The notes beneath the pieces were generated by a model, which saw only the letters and a program-made list of their open reading frames with translations, did not search any database and was not told the DNA's origin. From assembly GCF_032452875.1 (NCBI RefSeq), contig NC_083868.1, positions 38,978,537 to 39,042,536 on the forward strand: a stretch of DNA of 64,000 bases, in the 5' to 3' direction. A program made the position numbers and the translations under genes. Origin of the DNA: Bos javanicus. Its lineage: Eukaryota > Chordata > Mammalia > Artiodactyla > Bovidae. Numbering within the stretch: the stretch's first letter is position 1; the number at the start of each line of letters is the position of its first letter. Below are positions 1-11,566 of this stretch, piece by piece.

Positions 1-519
1 ATCTAGATAGCATATTGAAAAGCAGAGACATTATTTTGCCAACAAAGGTTCGTCTAGTCAAGGCTATGGTTTTTCCTGTGGTCATGTATGGATGTGAGAG
101 TTGGACTGTGAAGAAGGCTGAGCGCCGAATAATTAATGCTTTTGAACTGTGGTGTTGGAGAAGACTCTTGAGAGTCCCTTGGACTGCAAGGAGATCCAAC
201 CAGTCCATTCTGAAGGAGATCAGCCCTGGGATTTCTTTGGAAGGAATGATGCTAAAGCTGAAACTCCAGTACTTTGGCCACCTGATGCAAAGAGTTGACT
301 CATTGGAAAAGACTCTGATGCTGGGAAGGATTGGGGGCAGGAGGAGAAGGGGACGACAGAGAATGAGATGGCTGGATGGCATCACTGACTCGATGGACAT
401 GAGTCTGAGTGAAGTCTGGGAGTTGGTGATGGACAGGGAGGCCTGGCGTGCTGAGATTCATGGGGTTGCAAAGAGTCGGACACGACTGAGCGACTGAACT
501 GAACTGAACTGAACTGAAC
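1..519 (+). mobile_element. BovB (RTE LINE) 3' end, cut by window edge
   Basis: This is the 3' part of a BovB retrotransposon in sense orientation. It ends in the family's typical tail, repeats of ACTGA at 495-518. The left part lies outside the window. The sequence agrees closely with the other BovB copies here (for example 55310-55818), so it is a fairly young copy. The downstream flank is old L1-like DNA. Confidence 0.93.
15..497 (+). pseudogene. BovB ORF fragment, C-terminal to the reverse transcriptase
   Basis: A 160-residue open frame codes for the region downstream of the RT palm in BovB. It contains the conserved blocks VVMYGCESW (about residues 22-30), FELWCWRRLLRVPWTARRSNQ and MRWLDGITDSMD. 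It stays open to the natural stop just before the ACTGA tail. The frame starts only because the window and the element's break begin here, so the protein is partial and cannot act alone. No host function is implied. Confidence 0.88.
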
Positions 520-836
520 CAAGGTTTCCTTTAAGGATAGGGTCCCCTACTAGGGAGAAGCTTCCAGAAGTAGAAACAAAATTGGTCTGCATATGGACAA
601 TAATAAGAAAAGATGTTTCTGTAAAAGTGGGAAAGGGAAACAGGAACAGAAAAATCTCAGATAACAAGGGAATACATTTTTAAACACAACACACCAATAC
701 TAGAAGAAGGAAACTTTGAAGTTAGAAAATGTCATTTGAACTAAATCACTTCTAAAAGCTCAAGAAAATAATTTCACATGAAAATGAGTAACAAAAACGT
801 ATTGTTCTAAACCCCATTAAAAATTATCAAGATACA

Positions 837-1189
837 GGACTTCCCCGGTGGTCCAGTGGTTTTTTGAGAATCCACCTGCCAATGAAGGGGAAATGGGCTC
901 AATGCCTGATCTGGAAAGATCCCACAGGCTGGGGAGCAACTAGGCTTGTGCATCACAACTCCTCCATCACAACTCTAGAGCCCGCAAGCCACAACTAGTG
1001 AGCCCACATGCTGCAGCTACTGAAGCCCGAGTGTGCTGGAGCAAGCACTCCACAAAAAGAGAAGCCACTGCAACGGGAAGCCTGCAGACCACAACTAGAG
1101 AATGGTCTCTGCTCTCTGCAACGAGAGAAAGCCTGTGCACAGCAGGAAAGACCCAGCACAGCCAAAAATAGATATATAGATACACAAAT
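837..1189 (+). mobile_element. CHR-type tRNA-derived SINE
   Basis: The element starts with a tRNA-like head (GACTTCCCCGGTGGTCCAGT) and continues into the CHR body of repeated ACAACTACTGAGCCC-type units. It ends in GCCAAAAATAGATATATAGA. It is flanked by a perfect 15-bp TSD, AATTATCAAGATACA, at 822-836 and 1190-1204. CHR SINEs are shared by ruminants, hippos and whales, so this copy is older than the Bov-tA SINEs nearby. Confidence 0.9.
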
Positions 1190-1706
1190 AATTATCAAGA
1201 TACAAAGAGACTAAAGATGAAAACAGGCTAGAATGATCTGTCTATAAAACAGATAAAAATTATAATCTGCTATTTCAAAACAAGTTTAATGACATTAAAA
1301 TCTAATGTAAGATATAAATGAATGGCATATCTGAATTTTTTAAAAGTCAGAAATAAGATTAAGGAACTCAAGAAAGAATTAGACATAAAAGGTCATATTG
1401 GATGAGGCAAACAAACACAGCAAATAATGTCTTAAGAAAAATGAAAGGTTAAAAGTTAAAGAAATTGATATCCCATTTTTTGGAAAAAGGAAAAGGAACA
1501 AAGACAGATAAGCAAAGAAGATTCAAGCACAGATGATAGGAGTATCTGAAGAAGAAAACCAAAGCAAGGAAAGAACCAATACTCAAACTGTAATTCAAGA
1601 AGGTTTATCTGGATACTAAAAAAGAGACATTAAACTCTTATTGAAAGAACACATTTTATACTCAAGAATATCAACATAGAAAGACCAATCATCAAGATCT
1701 ATGTTA

Positions 1707-1914
1707 GGGAAACTCCATGGCTCAGATGGTAAAGAATCTGCTTATAATGCAGGAACCTGGCTTAGATCCCTGGGTCAGAAAGATCCCCTGGAAAAGGGAA
1801 TGGCAACCCATTCCAGTATTCTTGCCCAGAAAATTCCATGGACAGAGGAGCCTGGTGGACGACAGTCCATGGGGTCTCAAAGAGGTGGACACGACTGAGT
1901 GACTAACACTTCCC
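1707..1914 (+). mobile_element. Bov-tA SINE
   Basis: A tRNA-related head (CTCCATGGCTCAGATGGTAAAG) is followed by the Bov-A unit with AGATCCCCTGGA, ATGGCAACCCATTCCAGTATT and a GGACACGACTGAGTGACTAACACTT end. It sits inside an old L1 ORF1 region. Confidence 0.92.
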
Positions 1915-2304
1915 ACTTTCCTTGGACTTGAAAGAAAAAAAAATCCTTTGGGCATCTGGGCAAATTTTCCTCTTAGTAAGGGAAAACTGTATCATCATTA
2001 TACTCTTGACAACAATGATTCACACCAGAAAATAATGAAAATATGTTAAATATAACCAAGAGAGGAAATGTAAAAATAAGAAGTTTATATCCAGCAAAAT
2101 TATTCATAAATCAGGTAGAAATTTTTGTCAGTATACAGAACTCAGGGATATTGGGAATTTCTTATGAGCACATGTTGGAGGACTCTGCTGGAAAGTGAGT
2201 TGTTTCAGGTGACCAGACTGACTAGGGTGACACTGACATATGTAATTGTGATAATAACGTATAGAACTAGGAATAAAGAAGGGGTAAAGAGTATGGTGTG
2301 TAAC

Positions 2305-2512
2305 GGACTTCTCAGGTGGCTCAGTGGAAAAGAATCCACCTGCCAATGCCTGAGAAGTGGGTTCAGTCTCTGGGTCAGGAAGATCCCCTGGAGGAGGAAA
2401 TGGCAACCCACTCCAGTATTCTTGCCTGGGAAATCCCATGGACAGAGGAGCCTGGTAGGCTACAGTCCACGGGGTCGCAAAGAGTTGGACACGACTGAAA
2501 CGACTGAGCAGG
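2305..2512 (+). mobile_element. Bov-tA SINE
   Basis: Full-length style copy: tRNA head (GACTTCTCAGGTGGCTCAGT), then the Bov-A unit with GGAAGATCCCCTGGAGGAGG and the terminal TTGGACACGACTGAAACGAC. It is inserted into the same old L1 tract as the copy at 1707. Confidence 0.92.
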
Positions 2513-2640
2513 CACGCTCAGTGGGGTGAGTGGTAAGTGGAGGTGCTGGATTTGGACAACCATTCATCTTCCTGGCAGAAATTCTTTTAAGGACTCCTAA
2601 ATACCTGAGTGTTGAATTTAGTCCAGTAACTTTAGACTGA

Positions 2641-3119
2641 GAAAATCTCCTTGAAGGACCTATGTGTGTGTTATCTATTTTTAAAAAAGGGATTAAATAC
2701 TATAATTTTAACACTGGTAGAGCTCTAATAGTCTTGTTAGTATTTGCAGGATATTCACCAGTGGAATATCTCTGTTTTTGCCTAACATTTTTCTTAAAAT
2801 AATGTTGTTTTAAGAATAATGCTGCTATTCCAATCTGTCACTCCCTGGGGCAGAAGAGCATGGCTGAGCATCCAAGGTTATATTTCCTGTCTCTTAACAT
2901 ATATCTGGAACCTCTCTACAATAAAATATTTTGAACTTAATACCCCCTTCTTAATATGTATCTGAGACACATAGTCTGTCATATTGTTCTTCATCTTGTA
3001 GCTTTCACTTTTTAAATCAGATGCTCTTCTATATATTAAGGAAGTTAATAAAAAAATTACTAAAAGAGTTAATAATAAAAATACTGTTTGAGGAATATAT
3101 TAGAATATATATCAAATCA
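2641..3119. other. AT-rich stretch, nothing recognised
   Basis: No gene-like frame, RNA gene or repeat family is recognised. Short A- and T-runs dominate, and an ATATATTAGAATATATATC stretch lies near 3095-3115. Confidence 0.4.
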
Positions 3120-3235
3120 GAGGTACCTTAGAGATTTCATCAGCTCCTGTGATGTATAACAGAGGAAAGAGCTGAGACCACAGAAGTTATGACTTTCTAG
3201 TGTTTACAAAGCAAGTTACAGCTAATACTTTTTGT
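3120..3235 (+). mobile_element. Possible ancient MIR-like SINE fragment
   Basis: The order 'ACCTTAGAGATTTCATCAG ... GAGGAAAGAGCTGAGACCACAG ... AAAGCAAGTTACAGCTAATA' follows the pattern of the common mammalian core-SINE block (CTTAGAGATCATC ... GAGGAAACTGAGGCCCAGAG ... CACAGCTAGTA). It is badly decayed. Confidence 0.35.
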
Positions 3236-3600
3236 AACTATACTCAGGATGTGAGTTAATTTACATTGTATCCATAGAAAAACAAAAAAATATCCCTGGA
3301 TTATTAATGGTTTCAAAAAGATTGAGTTACCCGTGTGAACCCTCTAAAGTTACATGCAGAAAATGCATATTACAGATTGTATAACTGACTTTTCAGGGTC
3401 ATGGGTACAATACCAAATAAAATGAGACATTTTAATATTGTTGCATTATTTATTCCATAATATATTCATTTTGCTTCGCATTATCTTTATGGTTCTTTAG
3501 AAATATTGGGAAAAAAAAACCCCAGATGATAGGCGTTATATAAGAGAGCTTTAATTAAAATAGTGTTTGATTATCAAAATTGATTTCAGTCATGATAAGT
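3236..3600. other. AT-rich stretch, nothing recognised
   Basis: Nothing recognised on either strand beyond an A-run at 3511-3519. Confidence 0.4.
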
Positions 3601-4850
3601 TATCATCCTCTTCCCTAACCCCTTGGCAGCCGTGCCATGCAGGCTGATTCTTTCTTGGAAAGGCAAACTTTTCCTTGTCTTAATGGCATATGCTCCTCTG
3701 ATTTTTCCCACATATCCTGTGGACATTTTGCTCTTTTATTACTCCTATCTCTTAAAGTAGCAACCTCCAGTTTCTTTCCATGATTCTTTCAACTTATATC
3801 CCCATACTTTTTGTGTTTTCAAGTATTTCCACATATTCAACCATCATCCTTGCATATATGACTTTTAGTATTTTTGACTTGTTTCCGACTACTGAAGCTG
3901 CATTTCAAACTGCCTATTAAATATGTTTATTTTGATGTTTGCTGGTATATGAGGTTTAATACATCCAGATCTGAATTCATTATTTCCTCAACATTTATAC
4001 CAGCTTGTCCTCCTTATTTTCCTCTTTTTGTTGATGTCACATCTTTTTCCTAGTCACCTAGACTCAAAGCCTAGGAATAAAATTTCCTTATTGTATATCA
4101 TTCCCTTATCGTTGTCAAGACTTGCAGATTTTAACCTTTGAAATAAGTGTTCCTTTATCTATCCTCAATTTTGCATTTCTCTTCTACAATTCTAGTTCAT
4201 CTCTTTCCAGACTATTGCAGGAGTGAATTGTTGTTCTCTTTACATCTAAAAGTCTTTGTAAATTACCTTGTAAATATGTTATGCTAATCTGCCAAAAGCA
4301 TAGCTCCTGCTTGCATGTTAAAAGGCTGCCAATGGTCCCTACTGGCTATCATTTTTGTCAAAGCATAATAACTTCTCTAGAAAATGGCTTTAGACTACCC
4401 TGCTATTCCCTTTTCTTTCACTTTACTACATGGGTGCTATTCAAGTGCTTCTCAAATTTAACGTGCATATAAATCATATGTAGATAATGCACTATTCTCA
4501 AAAGGGATTGTGTGCTTGCTTGGTTCTGCGCTATTCATTGCCTCTATACCTTGTCTCCTATCTCCTATGATAATCCTATTCCTCCTTCAAAATGAATACT
4601 GAAAGCCAACATATCCATGAGATCTTATCTGGATGAATTTTATGTCCTTTCTCAAATTCAGAAACATCTATATGTATATTTTCATAACACAAACTATATT
4701 ACCTTGTATGATATTTTCTCAAATAGAAGGTAAGAATTGTGAAGATGTGGCATGCTTTATTTTACTCTGAATTCCCTATAGACCTTGCACAACGCTTCAT
4801 ATGTTGTAGGTAATCAGTGACTACTGTTTAAATGGAATTACTCTGTGTTA
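3601..4850 (+). mobile_element. Decayed L2 LINE
   Basis: The order of motifs follows the L2 3' half in sense direction: TTCCACATATTCAACCATC, then CATCCAGATCTGAATTCATT, CACCTAGACTCAAAGCCTAGG, TTCCAGACTATTGCAGGAG, AGGCTGCCAATGGTCCCTAC, and the end-like CTTGCACAACGCTTCATATG ... TAGGTAATCAGTGACT. Divergence is high and the borders are approximate. No coding frame survives. Confidence 0.65.
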
Positions 4851-5569
4851 TTGAATGACACTGATAGAAGAAACCACTACCAAACAGACATGTGTTCGTA
4901 ATTAATGTCTGTGATATTTCCTATCAACAGGAAAAACTTAGATTCTCTTTAGCTGCGGCCTTTCCAGAAATGTTTGTATAAATACCAAATATCAGACTCT
5001 GCCCTATTGTTAAAACAACAGAGTTCAAGTCAACTTAATGTTTAAAATTAAAAAGGAAAATGTTAAGTAGAAACAGGGTGTTCTTGTGGCTGAACTGGAT
5101 TCTTTTACTTAGTTCTTCAACATATTGTTTGAAAAATGCTATGTGTTCTCAGTGGTTGTCTTAGTTTGTCAGCACTCAAGCAGAGGGAGAATTGTGTCCA
5201 TTGTAAAGTGAGAATTGCTAGAGCTTTGGACTTAAAGGGAAATTGTTCCTGGGGGTGTTCATTCAACCATTCACATTTCTTGTGCTATTAATATATGTCA
5301 ATCAGTGTGTTATAGACACAGAATTGAAAATCATAATCATTTTCTTAGAATCTGCAAAAAATCTAGTGGGAAAGATGAAAAAATAACCTATTACTAACAA
5401 AGCAATGTGACAAGTGGTTAAAAAGATTGGGGGAAGCTAAGGAGTCTAAGAGAGTGAGTAGGATTCGTTTGGTAGAACAGGCAGGGGAGGACATTTCACA
5501 GTGAGCAGCATTCCTTAACATTTTTTTTTCATTATCACCCTCCTAAAGAGCATTTTAGACCTTTTTTTC
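4851..5569. other. Nothing recognised
   Basis: Mixed AT-rich DNA with stops in all frames and no recognised repeat or RNA gene. Confidence 0.4.
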
Positions 5570-6430
5570 CTAAATGCTAGCCAGACCCCCATGAAATGTT
5601 AATACCACAGATATATGTCCCTTTATGCACTGTGGCATGGTGGAGAGCCATAGACCATTATAATAGCTAACAATGTTTTTGTCCCCGCAAGAGCCAATTT
5701 TCATTCCCTTGGGTCAATGTCACCCCCATTGAGAATGCTTGGCATGGAGGAACTAACTGCCTAGATCCAGTCAGTCAATTTGAATGCCTTAGGGTTAATC
5801 TTGCCAACCTTTTTAGTTTCCTACTGCCCCCAGATTGTTGTCTCTAACTTGCTGTCAGCAATTTTCAACTGATTATGGCTGTCAGCTAACTGGCTTTTGG
5901 GGTAACCTTCTTGGCATTTAGTAGGTTAAGATTCTGCTGTGAGTAACAGAAAAGTGAAAATTAGTAGTGCTTTATGCAAGATAGTTTAGTCCCTACTCTT
6001 TTCTTTATGTCAACAAAGGGCAGAGATGGGCAAGCCAGAGCTGAAATATATATGCCTCTGCTCTTGAAGGACCAAATATGCCTCTTGAAGGACCCAGGTT
6101 CCTTCCAGTTCATGCTGCCTTGTCACTTTAGACTGGCCCTTGTCCAGGTTGGCATCTGTAGCCTAGCAGCAGGAGGAAGCAATGTAGAAGTAGGAGGGAA
6201 GCCGCGTGACAGCCGTCTGGTAAGGTAGGGTTCAGGAAACTGCTGCAGAGCACCCATATTCCTAGCACGTTGCCCAGGAACTGGGCACATGGCCATACTT
6301 GGCTACAAAGGAGACTGAGCCGTGTTGCCTTAATTCTGGTGGCCTTAAGCCCAGATAAAATTTTTGTGAAAAATGAGACTGGATAGTGAGGAACCACAAG
6401 AGTTTTGTTACCCACTGCCATGAATTTTCA
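5570..6430. mobile_element. Ancient interspersed repeat, family not named
   Basis: The second half (about 5915-6425) has the flow of a widespread old mammalian repeat: GATTCTGCTGTGAGTAACAG, CCAGGTTCCTTCCAGTTCAT, GGGCACATGGCCATACTTGG, CTACAAAGGAGACTGAG and a TGAGGAACCACAAGAG-type end. I cannot assign a family. Short frames on both strands (84 and 97 codons) have no recognisable domain and are probably chance. Confidence 0.35.
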
Positions 6431-7967
6431 CTTTGAAGGAATTATTTTTGCTAGATAGATAAGATTGCAACATTGACTGGATCAAAATACAATGCATTAA
6501 AATGATCCACAGTCAAAGATTTAATGAGTCAAGCTTCTTTAAGTATTCTTTTCTCCCATATAATTCCTATCTAGGCATGATTTTCTAAATATTTATAATT
6601 AATAAACAGATATAACTGTTCTTTTTATTTAATGTTATAAATATGTATTTTCTGTTATAGAATCCTCATAATTTTAATAGCTTTATATTTGTTACACTAA
6701 ATATTTTCATGTGTATTAACTTTTCCTCGTTTTTTATTATCTTTTTTATTTCCTTTATCTTCCTACCAAAAGTGAGATAATTGGGATAAAGAAATTCATG
6801 TCTTAAAATATACTGAAAAATCATTTTTTCAAAAGGAATCTTCCAATTTATTACTTTTTATGTTATGTATGAGAATGTCAGCTTGATTACCAAATTCCCT
6901 CATTATTTTGGCTTTTAAAAAGGCACATTACTCTTATTTCAGTATGTTCTTTTAAGAACCAGCAGAGTTGAACATTTTATATATATATTTTACTTTATTA
7001 ATCTTAAGTTGTTCATGTCACTTTTTTCATTTTAGTGTTATCTTTCATACTAATTTCCATATACTTTTTATATAGCATATATATTAGTTTATATATATAT
7101 AAAATTTGCTGCAGATAGTTATCTAAATGTTTTTCCTCTTCTTTTAAAATCATTATTTTTATCATTCTATATATTTTTTACATAATGTAAAGAAATTTTA
7201 CATATTGTAAAATAGCTATTTTATGCATGTGGAGTTTACATATCATATAATGATACATGTTGTGAGGTTGTATATGATTGATATTTATTTCTCCAAATTC
7301 CTCAGCAGTTATTTTTAAATAAATAACTGCTGAGGAATTTGGAGTGTTTTAAAATAAATCCTCCCTTTACATCTATGATGCAGCATTTTTAATACATAAA
7401 TATATAGCATATATGTGCATATATGTATATATGTATATGGATACAATTGGAATTATTACTCTATTTTATTTCTGTTTTTTGCAGCAATTTCCACTGATTA
7501 AATGATGTTTTAAAATATACTTGGCAATAGAGAATAATGTTAGCTCTTATTTTACCTTTATAACCTTTCTTTTAAATGCTATATTTTGAAAGATTTATCC
7601 ATTTTTTAAAGGATATATAATTTTTAATGGAGTATTTTTAGAGAGGACAAAAACCCAATGATGAAACTTTCTTTGGACACAGGGATTAAATTTTGAGAGT
7701 CATAAATGAGTACTGAGGAGTAGAGCAAATCTCTTCATCCTCACCTGCCACCCTCAAGCAGTAATACCTGTGGAGAATGCGTGGAGAGTTTTCTGATCAC
7801 AGGTTGGAGGGAGGCTAAAGCTCAAATATCTTTACATTACTCTGACACAAAGTTCTAGGTTACTTGATTACCTCTCACCAATCATCCTTTGGGGAAGCGA
7901 TCTATAGGAAACAACATTTTTCTCCAATGCCCCAAACAACCCTTATCTTCTTTATACTGGTGTTCAG
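6431..7967. other. Very AT-rich stretch with a perfect hairpin
   Basis: Long A/T-dominated DNA with TATATA runs (6979-6990, 7093-7103, 7401-7440). No gene or family is recognised. The one clear structure is the inverted repeat at 7291-7344. Confidence 0.45.
7291..7344. repeat. Perfect 24-bp inverted repeat with 6-nt loop
   Basis: The left arm 7291-7314 (starts CTCCAAATTCCTCAGCAG) is exactly matched by the reverse complement at 7321-7344 (ends CTGCTGAGGAATTTGGAG). The loop 7315-7320 is TTAAAT. Pairing stops at the next base on each side. No transposon-like TSD is visible. Such perfect snap-back arms most often arise by template switching during replication. A small-RNA precursor is possible but unsupported. 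Confidence 0.9.
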
Positions 7968-8631
7968 GTCAGTTCAGTTCAGTCACTCAGCATGTCCAAC
8001 TCTTTGTGACCCCATAGACTGCAGCACACCAGGCCTCCCTGTCCATCACCAACTGCCGGAGTTTACTCAAACTCATGTCCATTTAGTTGGTGAGGCCATC
8101 CAACCAAATCATCCTCTGTTGTCCCCTTCTCCTCCAGCCCTCAATCTTTCCCAGCAACAGAGTCTATCTCAAATGAGTTAGTTCTTTGCATCAGGTGGCC
8201 AAAGTATTGGAGTTTCAGCTTCAGCATCAGTCCTTCAAATGAATAATGAATTTCCTTTAGGATGGACTGGTTGGATCTCCTTCCTGTCCAAGGGACTCTC
8301 AAGAATCTTCTCCAACACCACAGTTCAAAAGCATTAATTCTTCAGCGCTCAGCTTTCTTTATAGTCCAACTCTCACATCCATACATGACCACTGGAAAAA
8401 CCATAGCCTTGACTAGATGGACCTTTGTTGGCAAAGTAACGTTTCTGCTTTTTAATAAGCTGTCTACGTTGGTCATAACTTTTCTTCCAAGGAACAAGCA
8501 TCTTTTAATTTCATGGCTGCAGTCACCATCTGCAGTGATTTTGGAGCCCCCCAAATAAAGTCTGTTACTGTTTCCACCGTTTGCCATGAAGTGATGGGAC
8601 CAGATGCCATGATCTTAGTTTTCTGAATGTT
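7968..8631 (-). mobile_element. BovB 3' fragment (antisense)
   Basis: Starts with the antisense BovB tail (GGTCAGTTCAGTTCAGTCAC) and runs through the C-terminal coding region in reverse. It ends at 8631 (TTCTGAATGTTGA), where the next BovB block should follow but does not, so it is 5'-truncated. Frames read on the minus strand (8342-8587: VVMYGCESW) confirm the family but are short and broken. Confidence 0.93.
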
Positions 8632-9379
8632 GAATTCAGTTGTATTGGTATATGACCTGGCAAACCACCACTACTATTTTCCCAATCCCTGTTCTAGAGC
8701 CTGAGAGAAGATCAGGAGAAAGAAAAGGCAGGAGGGACCTTTAGCAGAAAAACCAACCTAAAAAGACACATGGCAAGGAGAGGGGGAAAGTAATTAGAAA
8801 AGAATGACTGAACTGATTCAGGTATGTGATAGTTCTCTTTGGTTTCTCTACACATTTAAATGCATATGAGCATTTAATGTGTGTTCCTTTGAGTTATGCT
8901 AATTTTTCTGACAGCTCGTGGCCTATACCAAACCAAAACACTGTTGTCTGACTTAAAATTATATGCAAGTTTAAACTCCTTCACATTGCAAGTTTTTCCT
9001 TTTTGTTATAAGAATGTAAAATAACAGGTAAGGACCAATTTACATAAATTTGCTCACTTTAAGCAATCACTGCTTGAGATGAGTTTTTGAACTTGCAAGT
9101 TGCAGTTTTATTCACTAAATTATCCAGGTTTGCAACTTACATCAAATAGTTCTTAAGGACCACAGATCCCTTTGTGTGTATATAGGCTCAATACAAAGAA
9201 TGATACCACAAAGTATTAGTGTATTTATCTTATTCCTTGTATAATTTTTATGGGAAAATATAAACAGAAGGGAGGGTTGGTTATTTTGGCTAATTGATTC
9301 CTAAATCTGTCCAAGAGGAAGTCAACACCTGATTTATTACAAAATTTTGCAAAATTCAGCTGACAAATTTCACAAAGCT
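8632..9379. other. Nothing recognised between two BovB copies
   Basis: No repeat family, RNA gene or coding frame recognised. Confidence 0.4.
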
Positions 9380-9391
9380 TTCTTTCCTCAT

Positions 9392-10911
9392 CAGTTCAGT
9401 TTAGTCACTCAGTCGTGTCCGACTCTTTGTGACCCCATGAACTGTAGCACACCAGGCCTCCCTGTCCATCACCAACTCCCGGAGTCCACCTAAACCCATG
9501 TCCATCGTGTCGGTGATGCCATCCAACCATCTCATCTTCTGTCGTCCCCTTCTCCTCCTGCCCTTAATCTTTCCCAGCATCAGGGTCTTTTCAAATGAGT
9601 CAGCTCTCCGCATCAGGTGGCCAAAGTATTGGAGTTTCAGCTTCAACATTAGTCTCTCCAATGAACACCCAGGACTGATCTCCTTTAGGATGGACTGGTT
9701 GGATCTCCTTGCAGTCCAAGGGACTCTCAAGAGTCTTCTCTTGTTTTCAAAAGCATCAGTTTTTCAGCGCTCAGCTTTCTTTATAGTCCAACTCTCACAT
9801 CCATACATGACTACTGGAAAAACCATAGCCTTGACTAGACGGACCTTTGTTGGCAAAGCAGTGTCTCTGCTTTTTAATATGCTTTAACAGAGACTGGTTG
9901 GATAACTTTCCTTCTGAGGAGCAAGCGTCTTTCAATTTCTTGGCTGCAATCACCATCCACAGTGATTTTGGAGCCCAGAAAAATAAAGTCGGCCACCCTT
10001 TCCCACTGTTTCCTCATCTATTTCCCATGAAGTGATGGGACTGGATGCCAACTTTTAAGCCAACTTAATGCCAACTTTTTAAGCCAACTTTTTTACTCTC
10101 ACTTTCATCAAGATGCTCTTTAGTTCTTCACTTCCTGCCATAAGGGTGGTGTCATCTGCATATCTGAGGTTATTGATATTTCTCCTGGCAGTCTTGATTC
10201 CAGCTTGTGCTTCCTCCAGCCCAGCATTTCTCATGATGTACTCTGCATATAAGTTAAATAAGCAGGGTGACAATATACAGCCTTGACGAACTCCTTTTCC
10301 TATTTGGAACCAGTCTGTTGTTCCATGTCCAGTTCTAACTGTTGCTTCCTGACCTGCACATAAGTTTCTCAAGAGGCAGGTCAGGTGGTCTGGTATTCCC
10401 ATCTCTTTTTAGAATTTTCCACAGTTTATTGTGATCCACAGAGTCAAAGGCCTTGGCATAGTCAATAAAGCAGAAATAGATGTTTTTCTGGAACTCTCTT
10501 GCTTTTTCAATGATCCAGCGGATATTGGCAATTTGATCTCTGGTTCCTCTGCCTTTTCTAAAACCAGTTTGGACATCTGGAAGCTCATGGTTCACATATT
10601 GCTAAAGCCTGGCTTGGAGAATTTTGAGCATTACTTCACTAGCGTAAATTTGAGGTCAGGTGGGCCTTAGGAAGCATCACTACAAACAAAGCTAGTGGAG
10701 GCCATGGAATTCCAGTTGAGCTATTTCAAATTCTAAAAGATGATGCTGTGAAAGTTCTGCACTCAATATGTCAGCAAATTTGGAAAACTCAGTAGTGGCC
10801 ACAGGACTGGAAAAGGTCAGTTTTCATTCCCATCCCAAAGAAAGGTAATGCCAAAGAATGCTCAAACTACTGTACAATTGCATTCATCTCACACTCTAGT
10901 AATGCTCAAAA
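9392..10911 (-). mobile_element. BovB insertion with inverted 5' segment (twin-primed)
   Basis: A single insertion is bounded by the 12-bp TSD TTCTTTCCTCAT at 9380-9391 and 10912-10923. The 3' part (9392-10644) is antisense. The 5' part (about 10646-10911) is in sense orientation and covers the part of BovB just upstream. The two parts share about 20 bases at their break (AGCATTACTTCACTAGCG at 10627-10644 and CTAGTAATGCTCAAAATTCT at 10896-10915). This is the layout expected from twin priming. A 22-23 bp local duplication at 10045-10090 replaces a short BovB block. Confidence 0.88.
10079..10595 (-). pseudogene. BovB reverse-transcriptase fragment
   Basis: Two overlapping minus-strand frames (10335-10595 and 10079-10402) carry RT palm motifs. 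The upstream frame has CFIDYAKAFDSVD (motif A). The downstream frame has GVRQGCILSPCLFN (motif B) and RYADDTTL (motif C, catalytic YADD). A frameshift near 10400, where a run of T interrupts the block before MGIPDHL, splits motif A from B/C. The next upstream coding block lies in the inverted piece. The enzyme is therefore dead. Confidence 0.88.
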
Positions 10912-10923
10912 TTCTTTCCTCAT

Positions 10924-11566
10924 ACTCTCCATCTAAATGAATCTTTTAGAAAAATGAAATACAAAAGAGTAGTCAGAATACATGTCAAATATCAATGAAA
11001 AGTTGTTAAAGCCGGACTCTCTTAGCCAAGGAAACATTCATTTTAACAAATATCCCTCTCTGATTAGTTTTTGCCTTGAATACTGCTAAAATAAATACAC
11101 ACAAAATCAGCCTTCAGGGTTTTCTTACTATTTGCTGTGATTGTGTAGTTCAATTCACTAGAAAACTAGCAATACATATCAGTTTAGCTCCCTGCACTGC
11201 CTTGCAGGGCTGCTATTGAAATGAGTTTCTGGCTCTGCACATGCAGGCAGAAGTCTCTTATGTTGGCTTCTCAAAAAGGAAGGAAACAGCAGTTATATCC
11301 ACATCTAATAACACAAAAGCTATAGAGTCATTCCCAGGACTCATAAGTATGTTACTAAAGTAGTATGTCTTTTTCTCCCTCAGATAATATTTTTTTTTCC
11401 AAAAAGACAGGTGCAGATTTGTACCAGCTAAAGCCTAGGAAGAAGTCTGAGAAATTCATGTATTGTGCATTATTTATTCAAAGTATTGTTTAACTGGGGT
11501 CTTTTTAAAATTTAGTTTTAACCAGAAGAAAAGAAATGACCAAATCCAAGAATCATCTATAACAAA
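10924..11566. other. Nothing recognised
   Basis: AT-rich DNA downstream of the BovB right-hand TSD. No gene or family recognised. Confidence 0.4.

Larger units (their letters stand above)
520..2640 (+). mobile_element. Old L1/HAL1-like LINE, ORF1 region, interrupted by three SINEs
   Basis: The A-rich sense strand resembles an ancient L1 or HAL1 ORF1 region. Examples are the stretch around 1537-1600 (GGAGTATCTGAAGAAGAAAA type) and, after the SINE, 1940-1965 (AAAAAATCCTTTGGGCATC type). These two pieces are neighbours in L1 ORF1, which shows that the Bov-tA at 1707-1914 split one older element. Many stops break all frames. The outer borders are uncertain, and the parts before 820 and after 2120 are weaker. 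Confidence 0.6.

Noticed and set aside
837..1189. Functional tRNA genes in SINE heads
   Set aside because: CHR and Bov-tA heads only resemble tRNA. They are diverged and sit in mobile elements. The same holds for all other SINE heads here.
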